A DNA stretch of 32,257 nt from Oscillochloris sp. ZM17-4 (GTDB lineage Bacteria; Chloroflexota; Chloroflexia; Chloroflexales; Chloroflexaceae). The stretch is taken from assembly GCF_019599295.1 (NCBI RefSeq), contig NZ_JAIEWN010000003.1, forward strand, positions 146,263 through 178,519, given 5' to 3'. The notes beneath the pieces are model-generated. The model was not told the DNA's origin. It did not search any database and saw only the letters and a list, made by a program, of their open reading frames with translations. Below, piece after piece: positions 1 through 7,777 of the stretch. The translations under genes were made by a program, and so were the position numbers. Within the stretch, counting starts at the first letter, position 1. Each line of letters starts with the position of its first letter.

Positions 1-22
1 CTCCGCGTTCCAAACGCTGCTA

Positions 23-31
23 TGGTATACT
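23..31 (+). promoter_or_regulatory. Extended -10 promoter for the first gene
   Basis: TATACT at 26-31 is preceded by TG one base upstream, giving an extended -10 element. No good -35 is visible in the few bases available. It lies 41 bases before the first start codon, a reasonable leader length. Confidence 0.4.
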
Positions 32-72
32 AGAAGCCATATGCGCTCTGCGCCCAAGGAGAAAGTGCCACA

Positions 73-693
73 ATGAGCGGTGAGGTAGCTTCCGAGCTCG
101 ACCTGGTGGTCGGCTCGATGATCACGGTGCGCCCCGATGAGGACCGCGCCGCATACGACGAGGAGAAAGAGTCGGTCGCCGCGGTGCAGGATCAGCTGCG
201 CGAGGAGGGCGTCGACGTCGACCTGCTGAGCCAGCCCGGCACTGAGGTGTGGGAGGGCGCGCTGGAGAATATGGGCGCGCTCTACCAACTCTCGCGCTTG
301 GCCGCCCGCCTGGAGCACGATCAGGATGTCGCCGAGGTTATTGAGGACGGCCCGGTGATCTACGATGATCTCGACCGCGCTGTCACCGATGTCTGGGACG
401 ATCTGGTGAAGTCGCGATTCCAGCACCTGATCAACCTCCAGGGCATCAACAGCTACTATATGCCCGCCGACTTCGATGATCCGATCTGGCTCTCGTTTGA
501 GGATGACCAGGGCGAAGAGGATAACGCCTTCTTCGGCTCCTCCGCCCGCCTCCAGCGCGAGCTGGCCGAGCTCGCCCCGCTGCTCGTCAAGGCCGGTGTC
601 TCCGTGAACTCTGAGGCCTACCGCTGCCTTGAGCTGCTTCGCGCGGCTGCCGCCAAGAGCCTGGAGTTTGGCCTGCCGATTATTGTCTGGTAA
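73..693 (+). CDS. Acidic hypothetical protein, 206 aa
   Basis: I do not recognise the family. The protein is strongly acidic, soluble-looking and mostly helical, with no signal peptide or membrane segment. Residues 30-115 are rich in Asp and Glu; the C-terminal half (about 115-206) has more aromatic residues (SYYMP, PIWLSF) and ends in a hydrophobic LPIIVW. The ATG is preceded by AAGGAG at 58-63, 9 bases upstream, and an extended -10 promoter lies above it. Codon use (strong G/C third positions) matches the neighbours, so it is probably a real gene. It is followed by a heptamer-built inverted repeat that separates it from the tRNA-modification gene. Function unknown. Confidence 0.7.
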   Translation: MSGEVASELDLVVGSMITVRPDEDRAAYDEEKESVAAVQDQLREEGVDVDLLSQPGTEVWEGALENMGALYQLSRLAARLEHDQDVAEVIEDGPVIYDDLDRAVTDVWDDLVKSRFQHLINLQGINSYYMPADFDDPIWLSFEDDQGEEDNAFFGSSARLQRELAELAPLLVKAGVSVNSEAYRCLELLRAAAAKSLEFGLPIIVW

Positions 694-698
694 TTCCT

Positions 699-751
699 AA
701 TGCTGAATGTTGAATGTTGAATGCTGAATTCAACATTCAACATTCAGCATT
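699..751. repeat. Heptamer-built perfect inverted repeat
   Basis: Arms 699-721 and 729-751 are perfect reverse complements (23 bp) around a 7-base loop. Each arm is made of 7-base units of the TGAATGT/TGAATGC kind. It begins 6 bases after the stop of the first gene and ends 11 bases before the likely miaB start. No U-tract follows, so it is not a classical terminator, although RNA from it would form a long hairpin. Confidence 0.85.
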
Positions 752-762
752 CAACACTACAC

Positions 763-2115
763 ATGCAGGATCTGGTCTTCTTCGACACGCGGCCCCGGCC
801 CGACCGCGACGCCACCCCGCGCTCGCGGCGCTACTATGTCTGGACGGTCGGCTGCCAGATGAATATCTCGGACTCCGAGCGCCTTGAGGCGGCCCTTCAG
901 GGCGTCGGCTACAGCCCGGCCGCCCGCCCCGATGAGGCCAGCTTCATCGTGCTCAACTCGTGCAGCGTGCGCGCCAGCGCCGAGGAGCGTATCCTCGGCA
1001 AGCTCGGCGAGCTTGTGCGCGTCAAGCGCGAGCAGCCCGACACCCAGGTCGTCCTCTGGGGCTGCATGGTCGGCCCCGAGAACCGCTCGATCTTCGAGCG
1101 CCAGCTGCCCATGGTCGACCACTTCGTCTCCCCCTCGGCGGTCGATGAGGTCGTCTCCCTCGCGCCCAACTCGGTCTACACCCTCGATGAGCCGGCCCTC
1201 CCCGTGCGCGACCAGGAGCACCCGCCGGTCTCCGTCCACGTGCCCATCCAGTACGGCTGCAACATGAGCTGTAGCTACTGCGTGATCCCGCTCCGCCGCG
1301 GCCGCGAGCGCTCGCGCCCGCTGGAGGAGATCGTCGAGGAGGTGCGCCGGATCGTCGCCCGCGGCGCCCGCGAGATCACCCTGCTCGGCCAGATCGTCGA
1401 CTCCTGGGGCCACGACCTCCCCGGCCGCCCCCAGCTCGCCGACCTGATCGCGGCTGTCCACGAGACCCCCGGCCTGCTCCGGCTGCGCTTCCTCACCTCG
1501 CACCCGGCCTGGATGACCGACCATCTGATCGAGACGGTCGCCCGCCTGCCGCGCTGCATGCCCGAGGTAAACCTGCCCGTCCAGGCGGGATCGGACAAGC
1601 TGCTCAAGATCATGCGCCGCGGCTACACCACCGCCCGCTACCGCGCCCTGATCGCCCGCATCCGCCAGGCCATGCCCCATATCTCGCTCACCACCGACGT
1701 GATCGTCGGCCACCCCGGCGAGACGGCCGATGACTTCGCCCAGACGATGGCCCTCTGCGAGGAGATCCGCTTCGATAAGATCCATATCGCCGCCTTCTCC
1801 GCCCGCCCCGGCACCCCCGCCGCCGAGCAAGAGCTCGACCCGGCCCTCGCCGTGCCCGAGGACGAGAAGCAGGATCGCCGCCGCGCCCTAGAGCAGCTCC
1901 ACGAGCGGGTCGCCACCGAGCGCAACGCCCAGCTGCTCGGGCAGACCCTTGAGGTCCTCGTCGAGGGCGAGTCGCGCGGGAAGTGGCGTGGCCGCACCCC
2001 CGGCAATAAGCTGGTCTTCTTCTCCCACCCCGACGACTGGGCCGGACGCCTCGCCCGCGTCCAGATCACCCAGACGAGCCCCTGGGCGCTCCAGGGCGCT
2101 GCCCGTCCCGCTTGA
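763..2115 (+). CDS. miaB: tRNA methylthiotransferase MiaB
   Basis: Radical-SAM enzyme that adds a methylthio group to i6A37 of tRNAs reading codons starting with U. The N-terminal methylthiotransferase domain carries three cysteines for the auxiliary Fe-S cluster (VGCQMN, NSCSVR, WGCMV). The radical-SAM CxxxCxxC appears as YGCNMSCSYC near residues 165-174. A TRAM-like RNA-binding region covers roughly the last 70 residues. At about 450 aa the length is normal. An earlier ATG at 721 lies inside the inverted repeat and would encode repeat-derived residues, so I chose ATG 763. No Shine-Dalgarno site precedes it, so it may be translated leaderless or from a start altered by the repeat. Related families (MtaB, RimO) fit less well. 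Confidence 0.88.
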   Translation: MQDLVFFDTRPRPDRDATPRSRRYYVWTVGCQMNISDSERLEAALQGVGYSPAARPDEASFIVLNSCSVRASAEERILGKLGELVRVKREQPDTQVVLWGCMVGPENRSIFERQLPMVDHFVSPSAVDEVVSLAPNSVYTLDEPALPVRDQEHPPVSVHVPIQYGCNMSCSYCVIPLRRGRERSRPLEEIVEEVRRIVARGAREITLLGQIVDSWGHDLPGRPQLADLIAAVHETPGLLRLRFLTSHPAWMTDHLIETVARLPRCMPEVNLPVQAGSDKLLKIMRRGYTTARYRALIARIRQAMPHISLTTDVIVGHPGETADDFAQTMALCEEIRFDKIHIAAFSARPGTPAAEQELDPALAVPEDEKQDRRRALEQLHERVATERNAQLLGQTLEVLVEGESRGKWRGRTPGNKLVFFSHPDDWAGRLARVQITQTSPWALQGAARPA

Positions 2116-2162
2116 TCCGAGATGGCATAGGTCACAATTGAGAAAGATGTAGGAGCGATACC

Positions 2163-3011
2163 TTGGCAAAGCAAGATGAAAAGATGCGGATGCGCCGCAA
2201 GCTTCAGGAGAAGGCTGTCGAGCTCGCCGCGATGAACAACTGGGCCGACGCCCTGGATTTCAACCGCCAGATCCTCTCCCTCGGCGAGGACCCCGACACC
2301 TACAACCGCATGGGCAAGGCTCTGATGGAGCTCGGCCGCTACAGCGAGAGCCACGACGCCTACCAGCAGACCCTGCGCCTCTTCCCGACGAATGCGATCG
2401 CCCGCAAGAATATCGCCCGCCTCGATGCCCTGCTCTCCCGCGGCTTCGACCACGGCCAGGTCAGCCGCACGCCGCGCCAGCAGGTCGACCTGCGCCTCTT
2501 CATCACCGAGACGGGCCGCACCGCCCTGACAACCCTGATCGACGTGCCGCGCAGCCCCGCCGTCGACGCCCTCGTCACTGGCGAGAAGATGGATTTCCGT
2601 ATCGAGGGCAAGACGGTCTATGTGATCGACGCCGATGGCAATGTGGTCGGCCGCCTGGAGCCGAAGCTCGGACAGCGCCTCGCCGAGCTGATCAGCGGCG
2701 GCAACCGCTACATCGCCGCGATCGCCCAGACCGACCCGCGCATCGTCCGCCTGCTGATCCGTGAGACCTACCAGGACCCCAGCCAGCGCGGCCGGATCTC
2801 CTTCCCCGGCAAGCTCGGCGAGGGCGCGATGTATGTCTCCAGCCTGCGCTACGAGGAGTATGAGGACGTTATCGACGATGATGATGCGAGCGATGATGTC
2901 GATACCGGCGAGGAGGAGTACATCGGCGGCGATGAGGAGGAGGAGCTCGGCCTCGAGGAGATCGACCGGGATATGTCTGACGATGACGATAACCTTGAGG
3001 ATTCGCGCTAA
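2163..3011 (+). CDS. TPR protein with acidic C-terminal tail
   Basis: Protein of 282 aa. Residues about 15-85 form two or three tetratricopeptide-like helical pairs (for example YNRMGKALMELGRYSESHDA), a protein-interaction scaffold. A middle region (about 110-235) is probably a separate globular domain I do not recognise. The last 40 residues are almost only Asp, Glu and Ser, a disordered acidic tail. The start is TTG with GGAG 7 bases upstream; an ATG at 2184 is an alternative. It lies 47 bases after miaB on the same strand and before a AAA+ ATPase that has its own promoter. No signal peptide, so presumably cytoplasmic. Its role is unknown. Confidence 0.72.
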   Translation: MAKQDEKMRMRRKLQEKAVELAAMNNWADALDFNRQILSLGEDPDTYNRMGKALMELGRYSESHDAYQQTLRLFPTNAIARKNIARLDALLSRGFDHGQVSRTPRQQVDLRLFITETGRTALTTLIDVPRSPAVDALVTGEKMDFRIEGKTVYVIDADGNVVGRLEPKLGQRLAELISGGNRYIAAIAQTDPRIVRLLIRETYQDPSQRGRISFPGKLGEGAMYVSSLRYEEYEDVIDDDDASDDVDTGEEEYIGGDEEEELGLEEIDRDMSDDDDNLEDSR

Positions 3012-3047
3012 CAAGACGTTCCGCCGCACCCCGCCCTCCGCGATTCC

Positions 3048-3076
3048 TTGCGATCCCCGATGCGCGGGTTTATACT
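3048..3076 (+). promoter_or_regulatory. Sigma-70-like promoter for the AAA+ ATPase gene
   Basis: TTGCGA at 3048-3053 and TATACT at 3071-3076, separated by 17 bp. It leaves a leader of about 70 bases before the ATPase start at 3152. Confidence 0.5.
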
Positions 3077-3151
3077 ACGAGGTGCGGAGAAATTCCCCCG
3101 TTGTTTCTGCGATGAACCGGGTCCGGCAGCGCGTCTGCTGAAGGAGGATCG

Positions 3152-4531
3152 ATGACGTTCAGGCTACACGAGATCCCGACGTCCCAGCCGGCATCACGCC
3201 CATCTCAGGAAACGAAGATGCCCAATATCCCGGCCCAGCCCAGCTCCATCGCCGATTCGGGGCTGTCGATGGGCTTCCTGACCGATCTGATCCTCAAGAT
3301 TATCTACTTCACCGGCGCGGTCACCGGCCAGCGCCTTGAGGAGATGACGAAGCTGCCCTTCCTCGGTATTATCGACAAGGTGCTGGAGTTCCTCAAGCTT
3401 GAGGAGTTTGTCGATATCATCGGCGCCGAGGGCGGCTTCAGCGAGCGCTCGTTCCAGTATGTGATCGCCAACAAGGGCCGGTCGAAGATCCTTGAGGTGC
3501 TGGAGCGCTCATCCTACGCCGGCCCCGCCCCGGTGCCCTTCCAGCAGTATATCGAGATGGTTCAGCGCCAGAACGTCGGCGAGATGGTGATCGACCAGGC
3601 CGCGATCCGCCAGGCCTTCAGCCACCTTGTGGTGAATGAGAAGATGCTTGATAAGATCGGGCCGGCCGCCAACTCGGCCCGCTCGCTCTTCCTCTATGGC
3701 CCGCCCGGCAACGGGAAGACGACGATCGCCGAGGGTATCTCCAACATGCTCGGCGGCTATGTCCTTATCCCCTACACTGTGGAGATCGACGGCCAGATCA
3801 TTAAGATCTTCGACCCGCTTAACCACCAGATCGTGCAGCAGAATGAGGTCGGCCACTCCGAGGTGGCCACGCCCTTCCCCGGCGCCCCGGCGCGCCAGAC
3901 GGCCCACAGCTTCCCCGATGCGCGCTGGGTTGTCTGCAAGCGCCCGCGCGTGGTGGTCGGCGGCGAGCTGATCCTTGAGCAGCTGGAGCTGATCTTCGAC
4001 CCGATCGCCAAGATCTATGAGGCCCCCTTCCAGATGAAGGCGAACGGCGGCCTCTTCCTGATCGACGACTTCGGCCGCCAGAAGTGCCGCCCCCAGGATC
4101 TGCTCAACCGCTGGATCGTGCCCCTGGAGAAGAAGTTTGACTACCTCGCCCTCCAGACCGGCAAGAAGCTCCAGGTGCCCTTCGATGTGCTGATCGTCTT
4201 CTCGACGAACCTGAACCCGAAGGATCTCGTCGATGACGCCTTCCTGCGCCGTATCCGCCACAAGATCGAGGTGCCCAACCCCTCGCCCGCGGAGTTCCGC
4301 GCGATCTTCCAGATCGTCTGCAAGCAGAAGAAGATCCCCTATAGCGACGACGGCCTGCGCCATCTGATCCAGGAGCACTATATGAAGGCCGGGCGCGACC
4401 TGCGCTCCTGCCACCCGCGCGACTTGTGCGATCAGATCCTCGATGAGGCGAAGTACCGGAGCATCGAGCCCGCGATGAATAAAGATCTGATAGACCGTGC
4501 CTGTGAGGCCTACTTCGTGAAACTTGGCTAG
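3152..4531 (+). CDS. AAA+ family ATPase
   Basis: Protein of 459 aa with one AAA+ module in its C-terminal two thirds. The Walker A motif GPPGNGKTT is near residues 183-191, a Walker B-like GGLFLIDD near 300-307, sensor-1 VFSTN near 350, and an arginine-finger-like LRRIRH near 366. The N-terminal 110 residues form a separate domain I do not recognise, with a hydrophobic stretch (FLTDLILKIIYFTGAV) that may be amphipathic or membrane-touching. The ATG has AAGGAGG 4 bases upstream and the gene has its own promoter. It is followed after 50 bases by a CpaF-type ATPase, so the two may act together in pilus or secretion assembly. That link is inference only. Confidence 0.8.
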   Translation: MTFRLHEIPTSQPASRPSQETKMPNIPAQPSSIADSGLSMGFLTDLILKIIYFTGAVTGQRLEEMTKLPFLGIIDKVLEFLKLEEFVDIIGAEGGFSERSFQYVIANKGRSKILEVLERSSYAGPAPVPFQQYIEMVQRQNVGEMVIDQAAIRQAFSHLVVNEKMLDKIGPAANSARSLFLYGPPGNGKTTIAEGISNMLGGYVLIPYTVEIDGQIIKIFDPLNHQIVQQNEVGHSEVATPFPGAPARQTAHSFPDARWVVCKRPRVVVGGELILEQLELIFDPIAKIYEAPFQMKANGGLFLIDDFGRQKCRPQDLLNRWIVPLEKKFDYLALQTGKKLQVPFDVLIVFSTNLNPKDLVDDAFLRRIRHKIEVPNPSPAEFRAIFQIVCKQKKIPYSDDGLRHLIQEHYMKAGRDLRSCHPRDLCDQILDEAKYRSIEPAMNKDLIDRACEAYFVKLG

Positions 4532-4581
4532 GCCACCAGCTATACCCGCCGCCTCGGCGGCCACCAGGAGGTACGTGACCT

Positions 4582-6066
4582 ATGTCTCTGCTCAAACGCC
4601 TTGGCGGCACGACTCAGCCCCCCGAGAGCACTGCCACCGCACCGGTGCGCGGCCCCTCCCCCATGCCCCTTAGCCCGATCCCGGACGCTGCTCCGGTCGC
4701 GGTGGCACCCTCTGAGCCGCGCAGCGCGGCCCCTGCCTCTGCCTCGGTCGCCGTGGTGGAGGATCCGGTGCCCGCCACCGACCCCAAGCGCATGCTTGAG
4801 CTCTCCCTCTGGGTCGTCGACCGTATCCAGGCCTCCCTCGGCAATCAGAGCGAGCTGAAGCGCTCGGCCGAGAGCGAGAAGCTGCTCCAGGAGCGATTCG
4901 CCCGCGTCTACCAGCAGGCCGGCGTCAGCCTGCCCGACTCGGCGGTCAAGCAGCTCTTCACCATGGTCTGCGATGAGCTGATGGGCTTCGGCCCCCTCCA
5001 GCAGCTCCTCAACGATGACTCGATCTCTGAGGTCATGGTCAATGGCCCCAACATGATCTACGTCGAGCAGAAGGGGAAGCTTCGCCTCACCCCCGTGCGC
5101 TTCGTCAACGATGAGCACGTCCTCAAGGTCATCGACCGGATCATCCGCCCCCTCGGCCGTCGCATCGACCGCAAGTGGCCGATGGTCGACGCGCGCCTCC
5201 CCGATGGCTCCCGCGTCAATGCGATCATCCCGCCCTGCGCCATCGATGGCTCCACCGTCACCATCCGCAAGTTCTCCAAGAATAAGCTCAAGATCGACGA
5301 CCTGATCCGCTTTGGCTCGATGTCGCCCGAGATGGGCGAGTTTCTGCGCGCCTGTGTGATCAGCCGGCTCAATATCGTCGTCTCCGGCGGCACCGGCTCC
5401 GGCAAGACCACCCTGCTCAATGTGCTCTCCAACTTCATCCCCGAGGACGAGCGCATCGTCACGATCGAGGATAGCGCCGAGCTCCAGCTCGCCCAGGATC
5501 ACGTCGTCCGCCTGGAGGCGAAGCCTGCTGAGGTGGACGGCAGCGGCCTGGTCGCCATCCGCGACCTGGTGAAGAACTCGCTGCGTATGCGCCCCGAGCG
5601 TGTGGTGATCGGCGAGTGCCGCGGCGGCGAGACGCTAGACATGCTCCAGGCTATGAACACCGGACACGACGGCTCCCTCACCACCCTCCACGCCAACACC
5701 CCCCGCGACGCGCTGGCCCGCATGGAGACGATGTCGATGATGGCCGGCATGGATCTGCCCCTGAAGGTTATCCGCGAGCAGATCGCCGCCGCCATCGACG
5801 TGATCGTCCAGCAGACTCGCCTCGACGACGGCCAGCGCAAGGTGTCCTATATCACCGAGGTGCAGGGCATGGAGGGCGAGACGGTGGTGCTGCAGGATAT
5901 CTTCAAGCTGGAGCTGCTCGGCAAGACGCCCGAGGGCAAAATCCAGACGGAGATGCGCCCCACCGGCGTGCGCCCGCGCTTCACCCCGCGCCTGGAGGCC
6001 CACGGCTTCAAGCTGCCGCCCAGCATCTTCGGAACCCAGATGCCCGGACAGAAAAAGGGCTGGTAA
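4582..6066 (+). CDS. CpaF/TadA-type secretion ATPase
   Basis: Member of the type II/IV secretion ATPase superfamily, the hexameric motor that powers Tad (Flp) pilus assembly or related export at the inner face of the membrane. About 70 N-terminal residues are rich in Pro, Ala and Ser (flexible linker). The N-terminal domain follows (FGPLQQLLNDDSISEVMVNG), then the motor domain with Walker A SGGTGSGKTT near residues 269-277, an Asp box around TIEDSAELQL, Walker B RVVIGE and the His box TTLHANT. Length (494 aa) is normal for CpaF. The usual partners (tadB, tadC, tadZ, pilin) are not adjacent; only a AAA+ ATPase lies upstream. Whether it serves a Tad pilus coded elsewhere cannot be seen here. 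Confidence 0.85.
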   Translation: MSLLKRLGGTTQPPESTATAPVRGPSPMPLSPIPDAAPVAVAPSEPRSAAPASASVAVVEDPVPATDPKRMLELSLWVVDRIQASLGNQSELKRSAESEKLLQERFARVYQQAGVSLPDSAVKQLFTMVCDELMGFGPLQQLLNDDSISEVMVNGPNMIYVEQKGKLRLTPVRFVNDEHVLKVIDRIIRPLGRRIDRKWPMVDARLPDGSRVNAIIPPCAIDGSTVTIRKFSKNKLKIDDLIRFGSMSPEMGEFLRACVISRLNIVVSGGTGSGKTTLLNVLSNFIPEDERIVTIEDSAELQLAQDHVVRLEAKPAEVDGSGLVAIRDLVKNSLRMRPERVVIGECRGGETLDMLQAMNTGHDGSLTTLHANTPRDALARMETMSMMAGMDLPLKVIREQIAAAIDVIVQQTRLDDGQRKVSYITEVQGMEGETVVLQDIFKLELLGKTPEGKIQTEMRPTGVRPRFTPRLEAHGFKLPPSIFGTQMPGQKKGW

Positions 6067-6074
6067 TTGATTGT

Positions 6075-6135
6075 TGTAGGGCCGAAGCATTCGCCATTGG
6101 CGCGGAGCGCCAATGGCGAATGCTTCGGCCCTACA
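6075..6135. repeat. 29-bp perfect palindrome (dispersed-repeat type)
   Basis: Arms 6075-6103 and 6107-6135 are perfect reverse complements around a 3-base loop. The core GGCCGAAGCATTCGCC resembles small palindromic repeats that recur in intergenic gaps of many bacteria, cyanobacteria included. It fills nearly all of the gap between the CpaF gene and the desaturase gene. It could act as a transcription or processing hairpin, but no U-tract follows. Confidence 0.85.
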
Positions 6136-6143
6136 CTATATGT

Positions 6144-7646
6144 GTGACTTCCTTGAACGACCAGACAATCATCGTCGGCGCCGGCCTCGGCGGTCTCGCC
6201 GCCGCCATCCGTCTCGCCGCCGCCGGCTACCCAGTCACCCTGCTTGAGAAGAATGATCGCGTCGGCGGCAAGCTCAACCTCGTCCAGGAGCAGGGCTACA
6301 CCTTCGACACCGGCCCCTCGCTCCTGACGATGCCCTGGGTCATCCGCGAGCTCTTCACGGCCGCCGGGCGACGTATGGAGGACTACCTCAGCCTCGATCA
6401 GATCGAGCCGACCTGCCGCTACCTCTGGCCCGACGGCACGCGCTTCGACGCATGGCAGCGCCTCCCGCAGCTCATCCAGGAGATCGAGCGGGTTAGCCCC
6501 GGCGATGTCCCCGGCTTCTTCCGCTTCCTCGCTCACACCGCCGGGATCTACGACGCGGTGGCCGATAACTTTCTGCTCAAGCCCTTCGATGGTATCTCTG
6601 AGCTGATCACCCCGCGGCTGCTGCGCGACGGCCCGCGGATCGACGCGCTCCGCAACGTCGACGCGGCGGTGCGCGCCCACTTCCGCAGCCCCTACCTGCG
6701 CCAGATCTTCAACCGCTACGCCACCTACAACGGCTCGTCGCCCTACCTCTCGCCGGCGACCTTCAATGTGATCGCCTATATCGAGATGGCCGAGGGCGGC
6801 TGGTACGTGCGCGGCGGGATGTACGAGCTCGGCCGCTCCCTGCTGCGCCTCGCCGAGGAGCTCGGCGTGCAGGTGCGCACCGGCGCCGCCGTGGCCGAGG
6901 TGCTGCTTGAGGGCGGCGCCGCGCGCGGGGTACATCTGTCCTGCGGCGAGCGTATCCCCGCCGCCCGCGTGATCGTCAACGCCGACCCGCGCTACGCCTA
7001 TGCGGCGCTCCTCCCTGGTCAGAGGCGCACCGCCGCCCGCCTCGCCCGTCTGGAGCCCTCCTGTAGCGGCTACGTGCTCTTCCTGGGCGTCGATCACACC
7101 TACCCGCAGCTGGCCCACCATAACATCTTCTTCAGTGCCGACTACCCGCGTGAGTTTCAGGCGATCTTCCAGAAGGGTGTGCCCGCCGTCGACCCCACCG
7201 TCTATGTGGCCGCGACCTGCCTGGGCGACCCGCAGCACGCCCCGCCCGGCCATATGAACCTCTTCGTCCTGGTCAATGCCCCCGCCCTCGGACCGCGCGT
7301 GCGCTGGGGGCGTGAGTCCGCGCCCTACCGCGACCTGGTGCTGGCCAAGCTCGAGCGCATGGGCCTGTCCGACCTGCGCAGCCATATTGTGTACGAGCAG
7401 ATATGGACCCCGGCGGACATCCAGGACCGCTACAACGCCGCCGGCGGCGCGATCTACGGCCTTGCCTCGAACAACCCCTTCTCGGCCTTCATGCGCCCGC
7501 CGCTGCGCGCCCATGGCCTGCGCGACCTCTACTTCGTCGGCGGCGGCACGCATCCGGGCGGCGGCATCCCGCTCGTGCTGCTCTCCGGCAAGGCGATCAC
7601 CGAGCGCGTTGTCGCTGATGCTCCAAGAAACACTTTACACATTTAA
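6144..7646 (+). CDS. crtI: Phytoene desaturase family protein (CrtI type)
   Basis: FAD-dependent carotenoid desaturase or oxidase of about 500 aa that acts on membrane carotenoids. The dinucleotide-binding motif VGAGLGGLAAAIRLAAAG is near the N-terminus, followed by EKNDRVGGK. The C-terminal family signature GGGTHPGGGIPLVLLSGK is intact. The reading frame stays open far upstream through the cpaF gene, but homology begins at TIIVGAGLGG. I therefore place the start at GTG 6144, just after the palindrome; TTG 6153 is an alternative. No strong Shine-Dalgarno site is seen. Exact chemistry cannot be assigned: a CrtN, CrtP or CrtD type is possible. A carotenoid gene fits a pigmented Chloroflexia, and no other carotenoid gene is adjacent. 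Confidence 0.83.
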   Translation: MTSLNDQTIIVGAGLGGLAAAIRLAAAGYPVTLLEKNDRVGGKLNLVQEQGYTFDTGPSLLTMPWVIRELFTAAGRRMEDYLSLDQIEPTCRYLWPDGTRFDAWQRLPQLIQEIERVSPGDVPGFFRFLAHTAGIYDAVADNFLLKPFDGISELITPRLLRDGPRIDALRNVDAAVRAHFRSPYLRQIFNRYATYNGSSPYLSPATFNVIAYIEMAEGGWYVRGGMYELGRSLLRLAEELGVQVRTGAAVAEVLLEGGAARGVHLSCGERIPAARVIVNADPRYAYAALLPGQRRTAARLARLEPSCSGYVLFLGVDHTYPQLAHHNIFFSADYPREFQAIFQKGVPAVDPTVYVAATCLGDPQHAPPGHMNLFVLVNAPALGPRVRWGRESAPYRDLVLAKLERMGLSDLRSHIVYEQIWTPADIQDRYNAAGGAIYGLASNNPFSAFMRPPLRAHGLRDLYFVGGGTHPGGGIPLVLLSGKAITERVVADAPRNTLHI

Positions 7647-7664
7647 TAACTACTGTGCATCGTG

Positions 7665-7688
7665 TCTAGGGCATCTTGTTGCCCTAGA
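7665..7688 (+). terminator. Hairpin downstream of the desaturase gene
   Basis: TCTAGGGCA (7665-7673) and TGCCCTAGA (7680-7688) form a 9-bp stem with a 6-base loop, 18 bases after the desaturase stop. No U-tract follows, so if it ends transcription it is a weak or factor-assisted terminator. Confidence 0.4.
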
Positions 7689-7742
7689 TCGCTGGGGAGC
7701 CTCGTAATCTTGGCCTATCATCGTTAATATGCGATAGACTAC

Positions 7743-7771
7743 TTGATTTTAGTGCGTCACAGTGCTATTAT
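7743..7771 (+). promoter_or_regulatory. Sigma-70-like promoter of the candidate ncRNA
   Basis: TTGATT (7743-7748), a 17-bp spacer and TATTAT (7766-7771). The predicted start is near 7778. No start codon with a ribosome-binding site and a credible protein follows, which points to an untranslated transcript. Confidence 0.5.
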
Positions 7772-7777
7772 AGCCAC

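Noticed and set aside
757-1830. Open frame opposite miaB
   Set aside because: Low-complexity Ala/Gly/Asp/Leu shadow with no motif; miaB is certain on the other strand.
1638-3029. Long open frame on the - strand opposite miaB and the TPR gene
   Set aside because: It is a shadow of GC-rich coding DNA; the + strand genes have clear families and codon use.
5616-6143. Long N-terminal extension of the desaturase reading frame
   Set aside because: It runs through the cpaF gene in another frame and has no similarity; the flavin-binding motif begins just after GTG 6144.
5847-7553. Open frame of over 560 codons opposite crtI
   Set aside because: Antisense shadow of a GC-rich gene, without motifs or start signals.
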